Below, piece by piece: positions 1-7,743 of a DNA stretch of 64,000 nt (its first letter is position 1; every line of letters begins with the position of its first letter). Source of the DNA: Protula sp. h YS-2021. Its lineage: Eukaryota; Annelida; Polychaeta; Sabellida; Serpulidae. The position numbers were made by a program, and so were the translations under genes. The stretch is from the NCBI GenBank assembly GCA_949752745.1, contig OX457031.1, positions 48,394,162-48,458,161 of the forward strand. Reading direction: 5' to 3'. The notes below the pieces were generated by a model that made no database searches, was not told the origin of the DNA, and worked only from the letters and a program-made list of their open reading frames with translations.

Positions 1-51
1 ACTCACCCACACAATACTGTTGTGCTCAAACAATAATTAAAATTCTCTTAC

Positions 52-322
52 CTAGCGTGCCGGCTGGCTCACATTCCGCGAATTTGATAGGCACAGAGCA
101 GCGTAGTGGCAAAGTAAACTCAGCAAAACAGAAGACCACGGCAGCCAGACAAACCAATGCAATCGACGATAGCAACGCACACACGACGATAGCAACACGC
201 CCTCTTTTACGACGGCTAATTATCTTCCGTCTGACGGTGCCATCACTGTACAGAAGGTTAACTGTTGTTTCACAATCGACTGTTGTAGTAGGGGACGTAT
301 TCGTATTTCTCGCGTAATTCAT
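52..322 (-). CDS. First coding exon of a type II membrane protein (gene continues left of window)
   Basis: The frame opens with ATG at 322 and encodes about 90 residues before a consensus splice donor (AG|GTAAGA, GT at 51-50). The protein starts with a Thr-rich cytosolic segment, then a basic cluster (RRKRGRV) just before one strongly hydrophobic stretch of about 25 residues (AIVVCALLSSIALVCL...). The basic charges precede the hydrophobic segment, so a type II single-pass topology (N-terminus inside) is predicted. Nothing beyond the membrane anchor is visible, so the family cannot be named. Single-pass ectoenzymes often begin this way, but that is only a possibility. The open frame past the donor is taken as intron read-through. 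Confidence 0.6.
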
Positions 323-833
323 TTCTGAAGTCTCAAGGTGTTATCCTATTTCCAATGATCATAACCTGTAAAGTATCGTTTTAACTAAGGTTACGCACAT
401 AAATAAAAGTGTTAACTAGCAAGGTCCAGAAATTTGTGAAAAGCAACCAAATAATTATGTAATTATTTGCCTTTCTATAGGTTTTCTTTGCTTGTCTCTG
501 CATGTCCAGTCTCAAAGAGCTGCACCAGTGAAATCTACTCGAAATAAAATTTTAGTACTGCATCACGTGAAAGGCAGAACGAATCGAACCCTTTAAAAAG
601 GGTTAAATTGAAGAACTGTGAATAAGAACACTTTACACAACACTGAATTATACCATTGAGGGACAAGTCAGATGTCCAGCCACGTGATCATAAAAATCCA
701 ACATTTCAGAAAACGGCTCCTATACATTAGAAATGTATGCGGTTTCAAACAATAAAACGACACCAATAATATCAGCTATTATTACTGTAATTATTATAAA
801 CACTAATAATAATTATTATTTATATGATCAATA

Positions 834-864
<31 letters not shown>

Positions 865-2290
865 TTATTATTATTATATTTTTCACACCAAATATTAGCA
901 CAAGTCAACAATGGCATATTATGTGGAGTTAATCCAACAAGTTGACTTTTTCATGGATGACTGGAAATTTTAGTTGCTTTTTTTCATCTTAAAAGCTACA
1001 AACCTATTAATACCGCCTTTCTTGGAAAAAAGAACCTGTGAACAATACAGCCAATGAACTGTCACAGGCTGAAGCTAATCGTACAAATGTTCAAGGACAC
1101 TGTCGCAACTTGGGCAATCTGATACATATTAAAGGCAGTTGCTTAATTTGAAGTAATATGTCACAGAATCATTATAAAATCTTTGCAATTTTTATTATTA
1201 TTATTATTATTATTAGCCATTAGTATTGACTAAATCCATTTCAAGTTTACCTGTGTACTTTGGTAAAAAATGCACTTTCAGCTAAAGGTAGTTGTGTTGT
1301 TAACTTTTATGCGAGAACAAATGACATTGATTATAAAACTGATTCTGAATAATTTTTTTTTTTGGCAAAAAAACAACAGTTTCAAAAAAATAAAAATAAA
1401 TAAAATTGGACCTAGCTGTGGCCCAGGTAACTATATCCCGAGGTCGCTCCGCTCAGTTTCATATTCTGAAACGTTTTTTTCCTGTATTACACAATTGCTG
1501 ATTCTGTTTTGAACAACTTAGGGCAGAGTATTGTTTAGACAGAATGCCGACATCGCGGCGTCGTAATACGAGTTCACTTGATATGTGCGTTCTTGTATAT
1601 CTACTCGTTTCTCCTTTTCAAGCCAAAAACACTGAAGCAATAACTAACTGAATTGATGATCAGGTGTTACGTAAATGTTCCCGCATAAAAGTTCAAGGAG
1701 AAACAGGTCGGGTCCGTTCTACTCTTCCTGCCACACTCTCATATCGAAAGTTGTTTACAAAGACCCCACGTCTTAAACACATTTTGAATAACTGCACGAC
1801 GAGCCATAATAATAATAAGAAGAAGAATAAAAAATACAAATGCTATATTTGAGGGGAGGGGACTGGGAGGGAGGGGTGCTCGTTGAGGTGGGGGGTTTTC
1901 TAAAGATATTTTCAGAAAAAAAGAGATGAACCGCAGACCTTGCAACATCCTAAGGAGTTTCTGTATTTTCACAGATTACTATAAGTAAATCACCTCTAAT
2001 ATTTCTTTTCAAAAACGAATACCATTCCCATTACTTTCACACATTATAGGCACAGAAAGACCGCTTTCGTACCTCTGAGTTAAGTTCCCCATTGAAATTC
2101 ATTAGTAACTCCTCCAGCGTAAGAGAAGATTGTCACAGTATTTTCAACAATATACATTGTTATTTTGGAAATGAAGAAAAACACACTCCTTCACCTTTAA
2201 TTCAAATATACTTGATTCGAAACACGCTTAATTCGAAGCGTTTTTGCTGGTCTCAGTTTTTCTATGATATTAAATAAGCATTTACATTCT
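323..2290. other. Gene-free left flank
   Basis: No convincing exon is seen. The stretch holds AT-rich DNA with ATT/TTA microsatellites, an A-rich and T-rich segment near 1350-1410 and a G-rich patch near 1851-1905. Open frames here are short and low-complexity. The last 80 bases carry TTCGAA-containing motifs, also found just right of the Polinton. Confidence 0.5.
776..885. repeat. ATT/TTA microsatellite
   Basis: Imperfect runs of (ATT)n and (TTA)n; a second shorter (TTA)n run lies at about 1192-1216. Confidence 0.85.
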
Positions 2291-2296
2291 GTTAAT
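2291..2296 (+). repeat. Left target-site duplication GTTAAT
   Basis: GTTAAT immediately precedes the left terminal inverted repeat and recurs immediately after the right one (24130-24135). Six bases is the duplication length typical of Polinton/Maverick integration. Confidence 0.92.
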
Positions 2297-2652
2297 AGTA
2301 GTTATATAATGAGAGAGCCACTGCATGGATACCAAAAAGTGGATGAGAGAGCCACTGCATGGATACCAAAAAGTGGATGAGAGAGCCACTGCATGGATAC
2401 CAAAAAGTGGATGAGAGAGCCACTGCATAGCAACGGAAAAGTGGATGAGAGAGCCACTGCACTTTTTGTGTGCGAAAAGGGAGCGAAAGTGGATGACGAA
2501 AGAAAACGTCATTTGATGCAGTTGGAAGGATTGCGAGTGAAAGAAAGGTGTTTCCGGTGAAACGTTGCCACGCCTTGAAAGAAAGGCGGGGAGACGGTTT
2601 TTTTTTTTTTTTTAAAGTTTTTTTTTTTTTTTAAAGCATATCCCACACATTC
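2297..2652 (+). repeat. Left terminal inverted repeat
   Basis: The segment matches the reverse complement of 23497-24129 nearly perfectly, except that the right copy has about 273 extra bases (23587-23859). It contains tandem 34-bp units and ends at the motif GCATATCCCACACATTC. Protein-primed polymerases start at element ends, so the TIR tips are the presumed replication origins; that is inference from the family. Confidence 0.93.
2311..2475 (+). repeat. 34-bp tandem repeats inside the TIR
   Basis: Units begin GAGAGAGCCACTGCATGG and contain ACCAAAAAGTGGAT. Three are nearly identical; a fourth differs in its middle (GCATAGCAACGG) and a fifth is partial. The mirrored set is at 23955-24118. Open frames over it are artefacts of the repeat. 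Confidence 0.9.
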
Positions 2653-2788
2653 GCTGCTGCTACCATCAACTGTTCTGATGTTCTCCCCTCCCCTTTTATA
2701 CGCGGACGGACTACGAAAGTTACTGTAGTTAAACTACAGCGTGGCAGCGAGAGAAAAGAGCTCTTTGAAGTTTAAAAAAAAAAATCAT

Positions 2789-2794
2789 TTTATT
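2789..2794 (-). terminator. Poly(A) signal for the RING gene
   Basis: AATAAA on the minus strand, about 300 bases downstream of the stop of the 3096-3650 gene; the same context recurs at 21157-21162 behind the other Cys-rich gene. Confidence 0.6.
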
Positions 2795-2859
2795 TACAAC
2801 TATTTCATATTCATATATTCATATATTCATATGCTTTCATATATACATTCGAAATATGC

Positions 2860-3040
2860 TATTAAAACACTAAAACACTAAAACACTAAAACACTAAAGT
2901 TAAAAGTTAAACGTTAAAAAAAATACTAAAACACTAAAAGTTAAAAGTTAAACGTTAAAAAAAAACACTAAAACACTAAAAGTTAAAAGTTAAACGTTAA
3001 AAAAACACTAAAGTTAAACCACTAAAGTTAAATACTAATG
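2860..3040. repeat. A/T-rich minisatellite (TAAAACAC, AGTTAAA units)
   Basis: Nested short repeats of TAAAACAC and AAAGTTAAACGTTAAAA; the right copy is at about 21230-21350. Unit numbers differ between the copies. Confidence 0.85.
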
Positions 3041-3095
3041 ATTTTCAGTCACCATTGTTTTTTCCACACTCCGCATTGTTTTACGTGTGTTTGTT

Positions 3096-3650
3096 TCACT
3101 TGTACTTGATGATATCACGAGTCTCCCTGCCACATTGTACCATCTGTTGAGAGCCAAACAGGAAAATGTCAGAGTTGATTCCACAGGTCAGGCAATTCAT
3201 GGTGTAGTGGCCTTCAATAGCTTCTAGAAAAGCTGCCATCAGAGAGCAATGGAGGCAAGCTGTGTGTCCACACTCCAGAGCTATACTCTTGTCATAAAAC
3301 ATAAACACATTGCATCCGGGGCAGGTCGCAAAATCGCGTCTCAGGAAGTACTCTGCCCATTCCGGGTATTCTTCCTCCTCGATGGTAGTTGGTATCTGTT
3401 CTCCCAGCATATACGTCCTCATGTATGCGTGGTTGAATTTGCCATCCTCAATGTTTTCGATCCGCTTTCCCATCGTGATGCTGCGGTTAAATGTAACCGG
3501 TATGCTAACCACTTCAATATTCTTCGGGTCAGGCAGCATCTGTGCAAAGTGTTTTCTGTACGTTGTTTCCCGCAGGCGCTGTGGTTCAAATTCACACTTA
3601 TCAACTGATTTAATACGCTTCTCGCAATGCAAATGGAAAGAGAGCTCCAT
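3096..3650 (-). CDS. RING-finger protein, candidate E3 ubiquitin ligase
   Basis: The 184-residue protein has a C-terminal RING-type zinc motif: C110-x2-C113-x13-C127-x-H129-x2-C132-x2-C135-x17-C153-x2-C156, with the typical CGHTAC core. RING fingers usually recruit ubiquitin-conjugating enzymes. The first 100 residues show no domain I recognise and may bind the target. The gene reads toward the left TIR, has a minus-strand TATATAA box (3688-3694) about 40 bases before its ATG, and ends in a terminator block shared with the Cys-rich gene at 21401-21925. Function in degrading a host factor is inference; some RING-like folds bind nucleic acid instead. Confidence 0.8.
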   Translation of the reverse strand: MELSFHLHCEKRIKSVDKCEFEPQRLRETTYRKHFAQMLPDPKNIEVVSIPVTFNRSITMGKRIENIEDGKFNHAYMRTYMLGEQIPTTIEEEEYPEWAEYFLRRDFATCPGCNVFMFYDKSIALECGHTACLHCSLMAAFLEAIEGHYTMNCLTCGINSDIFLFGSQQMVQCGRETRDIIKYK

Positions 3651-3687
3651 GATGATGATGGTAAAAGTTGGAGAGGCGCGGAGGGTA

Positions 3688-3694
3688 TTATATA
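3688..3694 (-). promoter_or_regulatory. TATA box of the RING gene
   Basis: TATATAA on the minus strand, 38 bases upstream of the ATG at 3650, with the C-rich tandem repeats beyond it. Confidence 0.7.
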
Positions 3695-3718
3695 CTCTGC
3701 AGCCGATCGACGTCAGAC

Positions 3719-3912
3719 CACCCCCCCCCTCCCACAGCGCGCTCAGCCCACAGCGTGTCGACGACGACCCCCCCCCCCCTCAGCGCACAGCGATCAGCGT
3801 GTCGACGACGACCCCCCCCCCTCAGCGCACAGCGATTAGCGTGTCGACGACGACCCCCCCCCCCTCAGCGCACAGCGATCAGCGTGTCGACGACGACCCC
3901 CCCCCCCCCCTA
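3719..3912. repeat. C-tract minisatellite upstream of the RING gene
   Basis: About four units of roughly 42 bases, each with a run of 9-12 C followed by CAGCGCACAGCGAT and GTGTCGACGACGA. The G-rich complementary strand could fold as G-quadruplexes. It lies directly upstream of the minus-strand TATA box. Long proline-containing frames across it are artefacts. Confidence 0.85.
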
Positions 3913-4134
3913 CCACGAAAGAAGAGGCAAAAATCATTTCCCAAACAAAAAGAAACTTATGTGAGGGGGGTTTTAAAAGCATTTTTCACACATTTATCTT
4001 GACGAAATGAATGGTTATGTAAACGAAATGCCATCATTTATGCAGTTGTTAGCGTGATTAAATGCCATTAACGATGGCTTTAGCGGTGACTTTAGCGGTG
4101 GCTTTAGCGGTGACTTCCGCGCTGAAGTGTAGAA

Positions 4135-4242
4135 AAAAAAGCGACTACCCACCCCCTCCCCCCTCCCCTCCCCTCCCCTCCCCTATCACTAAAGAAGAGT
4201 TAACCCCCCCTCCCCCCTCCCTCCCCCAAAACTCATATATAA
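4135..4242 (+). promoter_or_regulatory. C-rich promoter module with TATATAA for the acidic-protein gene
   Basis: C-tract blocks (CCCCTCCC-type) flank CTATCACTAAAGAAGAG, then CCCAAAACTCATATATAAGG with the TATA box at 4236-4242. The same module occurs inverted at 21968-22060, upstream of the gene at 21401-21925, so one regulatory cassette serves genes at both ends. Confidence 0.75.
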
Positions 4243-4273
4243 GGGTCTGATGTCGAGTTATAGTCAAAAAATC

Positions 4274-4679
4274 ATGGAAGCGCTGCTGAATACACCTCCT
4301 CTTTTTCCAGCTATCAACATGGACGATTTGTTTGGGTATACTTTTGATGTCATGCCAGTATTACCAGTGGAAGAGATAGATGCATTCCTGGAGCACATGG
4401 CAGAGGCTGAAAAAGACTTGGAGGAACTGTTAGACATTCCATTAGACGGCACAGTACAGCCAATGCTAGATGATAAGGAAGCGTTAGGTGCCACTACTAC
4501 TGCTCCGTTAGATATACTTCCAGTGCAGCAAGGGATACAGCAAGGAATGGAGCAAGACATGCCAGATCCTGAGGGCCCCGACTACCCAATCTGGGTTGCA
4601 CATGCACTTGTCAATGGTCGAAACACACACCGCAGCACAAAGTTAGATGCTCATTTGAAGCAACTTAAGGAAGAAGTGA

Positions 4680-4714
<35 letters not shown>

Positions 4715-5389
4715 TCCAGCGCTAGCGAGCCCGAGGAGGGAGAAGTGTTAAGTGATGATGAAGAAGGCAAGCATTTGAAATTTGAATCGAGTAAGACCAT
4801 CCTTGTGACTGAGAAAGATGTGTCGCTGTTGAAAAGAAACTTTCAAGCCGTGCTTCCTCTGATTGATAGCAACATTTTATGGCGTTTATGTGAAGAAGGC
4901 TTTTTCAACAAGCATACGTACGCGTACCTAATGGAAGAAATGAGCCCTGTCATGATGCTCATGTTCATGCTAGAAGGAACCCACGAGGATGTTCCGGCGT
5001 CAGAGCCAAAGATCACCGAAGCCATGACTCGGCGTTTCATTCAACTGTTTAGACTCTTTCATGAGGAGCAGTTTAAGGCGTTGTGTTTGCCAGAGCCGAA
5101 GTGTGTGAATGAGGGTCGCGATTCCAAATGTGCAAAGGTCATGCTGCATGGTTTCAAATACCTTGAAGAACGCATTCAGGTGTATGATATGATGGCCTAC
5201 CTCTATGAAAAAGGACATTTCAACATGCTAATGCTGTTTCAATGGATACTAGGGCATCGGACCTCAGGAGACTTTTTAGTGATTGTCATGAGACAATCTT
5301 TAACAGGTGGTTTACCAACAGCCTTTCTGGATGGTGTCAATGAGATGACTCCGCGATTTTACAAGCATCTCATGAAAACTTACATGTAA
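4274..5389 (+). CDS. Acidic protein of unknown function, possible helical death-fold-like C-terminal half
   Basis: The frame is open from ATG 4250, but that ATG lies only 8 bases past the TATA box. The next in-frame ATG at 4274 (ATCATGG, A at -3 and G at +4) is the likelier start, giving 371 residues. The first half is acidic with a run of ten Asp encoded by GAC repeats and a Ser/Glu-rich stretch (EPEEGEVLSDDEEG), like a transactivator or histone-binding tail. The second half is rich in short hydrophobic helices in two loosely similar blocks, around NILWRLCEEGFFNKHTYAYL and YDMMAYLYEKGHFNMLMLFQ. These recall CARD/death-fold helices, but only by eye. I do not recognise a family. A TATA-driven early regulatory gene is plausible. 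Confidence 0.7.
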
Positions 5390-5393
5390 AAGG

Positions 5394-5400
5394 TATAAAA
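5394..5400 (+). promoter_or_regulatory. TATA box before the 5471 gene
   Basis: TATAAAA followed by G-rich and GGCAGC repeats; 71 bases to the ATG at 5471. Confidence 0.7.
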
Positions 5401-5470
5401 GGGGGGCGGCGGCAGCGGCAGCAGCGGCAGCAGCGGCAGCGGATCACAAAGTCTACAATCCTTCACCGTA

Positions 5471-5902
5471 ATGTCATTTCACAGATGTGCAGAGACCATG
5501 GATGATGTCTTCAAAGTGAATTATGCTGACTGGATGTTTTCAAAGCTTCCTGCTTTTGAATCGGAATGGACGGAGCAAGTGAAGAATTTGCATCAGCATT
5601 GGGAAGCTGTTGGAAAGACCATTCCAAGTGATTGTTTCATCCACTCGTTTCTACGTGAATGTGAAGATTTACATATACTATCAGCTTATGACATTGATTC
5701 AGCATTTATCCATGCGAATACAATTTGGGCAGAGGAGCTCATGTTAAGTGTAGCTGCAAGAATCATTTTTTTTTATGATGATAATGTTTCATTGATGACG
5801 AATGTATCCGACCTTGTTCGATTCAACCATGGACGAGTGGAAGTGAATTCAAAGCTTTGCAAGCAGTTTGAAAAGCTTGACTCAGCGGATGGTTGGGTAT
5901 AA
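5471..5902 (+). CDS. Small helical accessory protein, family member 1
   Basis: The protein has 143 residues and no Cys cluster or membrane segment. It shares a sparse pattern with the products at 6631-7005 and 7744-8076: an N-terminal Y-x-D/E-x-M helix, a central W, then H-S-x-F-L-x-E-C and an acidic D-x-D/A-A stretch followed by another helix. The three therefore look like diverged copies of one gene. No function is known to me. It has its own TATA box (5394), and its stop overlaps the next TATA box (5898-5904), so promoters are packed inside coding ends. Confidence 0.75.
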   Translation: MSFHRCAETMDDVFKVNYADWMFSKLPAFESEWTEQVKNLHQHWEAVGKTIPSDCFIHSFLRECEDLHILSAYDIDSAFIHANTIWAEELMLSVAARIIFFYDDNVSLMTNVSDLVRFNHGRVEVNSKLCKQFEKLDSADGWV

Positions 5903-5904
5903 AA
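5898..5904 (+). promoter_or_regulatory. TATA box for the PC4-like gene at 5950
   Basis: GGGTATAAAAGGGGG, 46 bases upstream of ATG 5950 and overlapping the last codons of the preceding gene. Confidence 0.7.
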
Positions 5905-5949
5905 GGGGGGGGGGGTGTGGACTTCATCAGTACAGTAGTGCAGCAGTCA

Positions 5950-6289
5950 TGGAGAACAAGACAAGCAGCAGCAGCAGCAGCAGCAGTTTTAAAATTAGTG
6001 CTAACTTAACCATTACTGTGGAGCATGGACAATATGGACCATTTCTACGCATCAAACGTGGAGAGAGATGGTGTGCTTATTCCCCATCTTGTGGAAGATT
6101 GTGTGTCAGAACGTGAAAAAATGCCGCGACATTGGCTTTAAACTGTACTTAACGGAAACAAAGTGGCTTGAAGTCATTTCATACTTGGACATGCGCTATG
6201 TGAGCTTCATGCGTACATCACGGTTTGAAGGGAAAGAATACACACATCACATCAACATGAATGATGGTGAATGGGAGGCACTGCTTTAG
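5950..6289 (+). pseudogene. PC4-like ssDNA-binding protein gene with a frame break
   Basis: Two frames cover one apparent gene. The first runs from ATG 5950 (after a TATA box) through a poly-Ser run encoded by AGC repeats, and stops at 6116. The second frame continues from about 6068 to the stop at 6289. The second piece ends in the same signature as the PC4-like cluster at 15957-17324: a beta-rich block, then DGEWEALL, matching the EW-x-A-L ending of its paralogs. The switch falls near 6068-6116. It could be a real frameshift mutation, an unseen small intron, a programmed frameshift or a sequencing error. Its downstream neighbour starts 3 bases after this stop, suggesting shared transcription. 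Confidence 0.6.
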
Positions 6290-6292
6290 GAG

Positions 6293-6598
6293 ATGGATCA
6301 CATTGACTCCGCCTTATCGGGTGAACCGTGTACGGAATGCCATGACAAGAAAACGATCATCAAGTTGCAAAAGGATGATCGGATGAAGGTGTCAAAGTTA
6401 TCCAAGAAAAGACTGGCTGAAGTTCGGTTGGAGAATATGAATGTACAAAATCAACTTGGACTTGCCTGTGACTATTGCGGTGCTTGCGGATATATGGAGG
6501 ATTATTATTGCCACTGCCACAAGTACAATTGTCAGATGTGTGAACCAAGCAACTTCTGCGGCAAGTGTGGAGTACTTAAGGTGTGTGAAGCACAGTAG
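6293..6598 (+). CDS. Cysteine-rich zinc-binding-type small protein
   Basis: The protein has 101 residues with 12 Cys, arranged as CTEC near residue 13-16 and then ten Cys in the last 45 residues (CDYCGAC, CHCHKYNCQMC, CGKCGVLKVC). Such spacing fits two or more zinc sites. A basic Lys/Arg stretch separates the first pair from the rest. The start codon lies 3 bases after the stop of the PC4-like gene, with no TATA box of its own. Nucleic-acid or protein binding is possible; no named family is evident. No LxCxE motif is present. Confidence 0.7.
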   Translation: MDHIDSALSGEPCTECHDKKTIIKLQKDDRMKVSKLSKKRLAEVRLENMNVQNQLGLACDYCGACGYMEDYYCHCHKYNCQMCEPSNFCGKCGVLKVCEAQ

Positions 6599-6630
6599 AA
6601 GCCCTCACACGCACACGCACAGCAAACAAG

Positions 6631-7005
6631 ATGGACGCATGTTTTAGAAAAGCTTATGTTGACTTGATGATTGCTAAACTGGCTTGCTGCGGCACTCCAG
6701 ACTATCAGCTTTATCACTTGGACGCTTATTGGGATGTTGTACATCACAGTCTTGATGTGATTGAACTACATTCACGATTTCTTGGAGAATGTGACAGAAT
6801 TGGAGTAGAAGAAGAAGATCCTGACTTTGACTTTGATGCTGCCCTCTATTCTGCTCGCACTGACGTGGAAGCATATTTCACCGTGGTGGACTATTTGAGA
6901 GATTGCTGTGGACTACAAGAAGAAGAGGAAACTGAGCAGCCTTGTCAGCTTTGTCAGGTAAGCCAAACCCTTTTAACAACCAACAACACTAACAGCAACA
7001 GCTAA
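6631..7005 (+). CDS. Small helical accessory protein, family member 2
   Basis: The unspliced frame gives 124 residues. It aligns by eye with the 5471-5902 product (Y-x-D-x-M, central AYWDVV, HSRFLGECDRIG, FD-x-D-AAL) and more weakly with 7744-8076. Near the end is an acidic EEEETEQPCQLCQ segment with a CxxC pair. A strong splice donor (CAG|GTAAGC, GT at 6958) sits right after it. The last 16 residues (Thr/Asn-rich) would come from the intron if it is removed, and splicing to 7024 would end the protein three codons later. Function unknown. Confidence 0.7.
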   Translation: MDACFRKAYVDLMIAKLACCGTPDYQLYHLDAYWDVVHHSLDVIELHSRFLGECDRIGVEEEDPDFDFDAALYSARTDVEAYFTVVDYLRDCCGLQEEEETEQPCQLCQVSQTLLTTNNTNSNS

Positions 7006-7023
7006 CAATGTTTTTCTTTCTAG
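6958..7023 (+). other. Candidate 66-bp intron
   Basis: The donor CAG|GTAAGC at 6958 and a polypyrimidine tract plus acceptor TTTTTCTTTCTAG ending at 7023 match eukaryotic splice signals well. The intron length is divisible by three, and in the frame of the preceding gene the downstream exon stops after two codons. Its biological role is therefore unclear. Confidence 0.5.
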
Positions 7024-7136
7024 CAAATTTAATTGTATGTGAGTGGTTTCAACATGAACAAAGAAAGAAAATGATAGAAGAGGTAGCAGATATATTCAAA
7101 CATATTGTATTGCAGGAAGAAGGCATGTTAGAATAA
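7008..7136 (+). CDS. Possible 42-residue ORF straddling the splice acceptor
   Basis: ATG at 7008 opens a short frame of 42 codons ending in TAA at 7134-7136. It has a hydrophobic N-terminus and a charged helix-like remainder (HEQRKKMIEEVADIF). It begins within the polypyrimidine tract of the candidate intron, so it may instead be a downstream exon joined from an unseen donor. Weak evidence only. Confidence 0.3.
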   Translation: MFFFLANLIVCEWFQHEQRKKMIEEVADIFKHIVLQEEGMLE

Positions 7137-7148
7137 ACCAAAGTCGCC

Positions 7149-7715
7149 ATGGAGAATCGTGTACTATTTAGCGGTCACAAGGATGTTCTTTCCAACATGT
7201 TTCCAGCACGCCTTGAAAAGTATGGACATACATTCAACTCGAGTGAAGCGTTGTATCAATATGAGAAAGCCGTGTTTCATCACCGTCCGGATATTGCTTC
7301 AGCTATTGTGTTATCCAGAAATGGCTATGAAGCAAAACGTATCACCCAAGTGATAAAGCCATGTCCTTTATGGCATACAGTGAAGAGAAGCAAAATGCAA
7401 GAGGTGTTACAAGTCAAATGGAATCAGTGTGCATCGTTTCGCAACAAGTTAAAAGACTGCAAAGACAAGACTTTAGTGGAAGCCACCTATGATCCTTGGT
7501 GGGGAGCTGGTGTGAAACATGTGTCATCTCGTGGATATTCTGGTCAGAATATCATGGGAAAGTTGTTAGAACAGTTGTGTGTGACGGGGGGTATAAAAGA
7601 GACTGTGCCTCCAACATCATCTTACTTGCCGTCGTCGTCGCCGCCGCCGCCCAGTCCGCTCACCAGTCCTGGTGTGGAGACGTGTTTTTGTGAACCTATG
7701 AACTTGACAGCGTAA
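7149..7715 (+). CDS. NADAR/YbiA-type predicted N-glycosidase with Pro-rich tail
   Basis: Residues 1-143 match the NADAR (YbiA, formerly DUF1768) fold: LSNMFP (14-19), a SSEALYQYEKA helix (31-41), W75, MQEVLQVKW (83-91), LVEATYD (109-115), WWGAG (117-121) and GQNIMGKLL (132-140). E33, E111 and D115 are candidate catalytic acids by position. Known members cleave N-glycosidic bonds, in riboflavin-pathway intermediates or, in some bacterial and viral-associated cases, ADP-ribose attached to guanine in DNA. A Pro/Ser-rich tail (about 150-175) is extra. The gene begins at a good ATG (GCCATGG). Its last third overlaps a TATA box for the next gene. In a mobile virus-like element, an anti-defence or NAD-linked role is an attractive inference. 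Confidence 0.85.
   Translation: MENRVLFSGHKDVLSNMFPARLEKYGHTFNSSEALYQYEKAVFHHRPDIASAIVLSRNGYEAKRITQVIKPCPLWHTVKRSKMQEVLQVKWNQCASFRNKLKDCKDKTLVEATYDPWWGAGVKHVSSRGYSGQNIMGKLLEQLCVTGGIKETVPPTSSYLPSSSPPPPSPLTSPGVETCFCEPMNLTA
7592..7598 (+). promoter_or_regulatory. TATA box inside the NADAR gene, for the 7744 gene
   Basis: GGGGGTATAAAAGAG within the coding end of the NADAR gene, 146 bases before the ATG at 7744. Confidence 0.55.
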
Positions 7716-7743
7716 AGAGTGAAGCTCTCAAGAGTATACAGAC

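Larger units (their letters stand above)
2653..3069 (-). repeat. Left copy of an internal direct repeat carrying an orphan promoter and a poly(A) signal
   Basis: This block repeats 21024-21380 in the same orientation. It contains, on the minus strand, a poly(A) signal (AATAAA, 2789-2794), a (TAAAACAC/AGTTAAA) minisatellite, and a TATAAAA box (2694-2700) followed by the first few codons of the zinc-finger gene that is intact at 20697-21035. Here that frame stops after about ten codons where it meets the TIR, so the promoter is an orphan pointing into the TIR. The same block also supplies the 3' end for the RING gene. Confidence 0.85.

Noticed and set aside
2282..2512. Open frame in the TIR and its mirror at 23503-24171
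   Set aside because: The frame exists because the 34-bp unit repeats; it has no start context or domain.
3310..4002. Long proline-rich frames over the C-tract repeats
   Set aside because: They are by-products of the minisatellite and lie antisense to the RING gene and its promoter.
6293..7136. LxCxE retinoblastoma-binding motif in the accessory proteins
   Set aside because: Searched by eye because small DNA viruses use it; sequences such as LACDY and LIVCEW do not fit the spacing.
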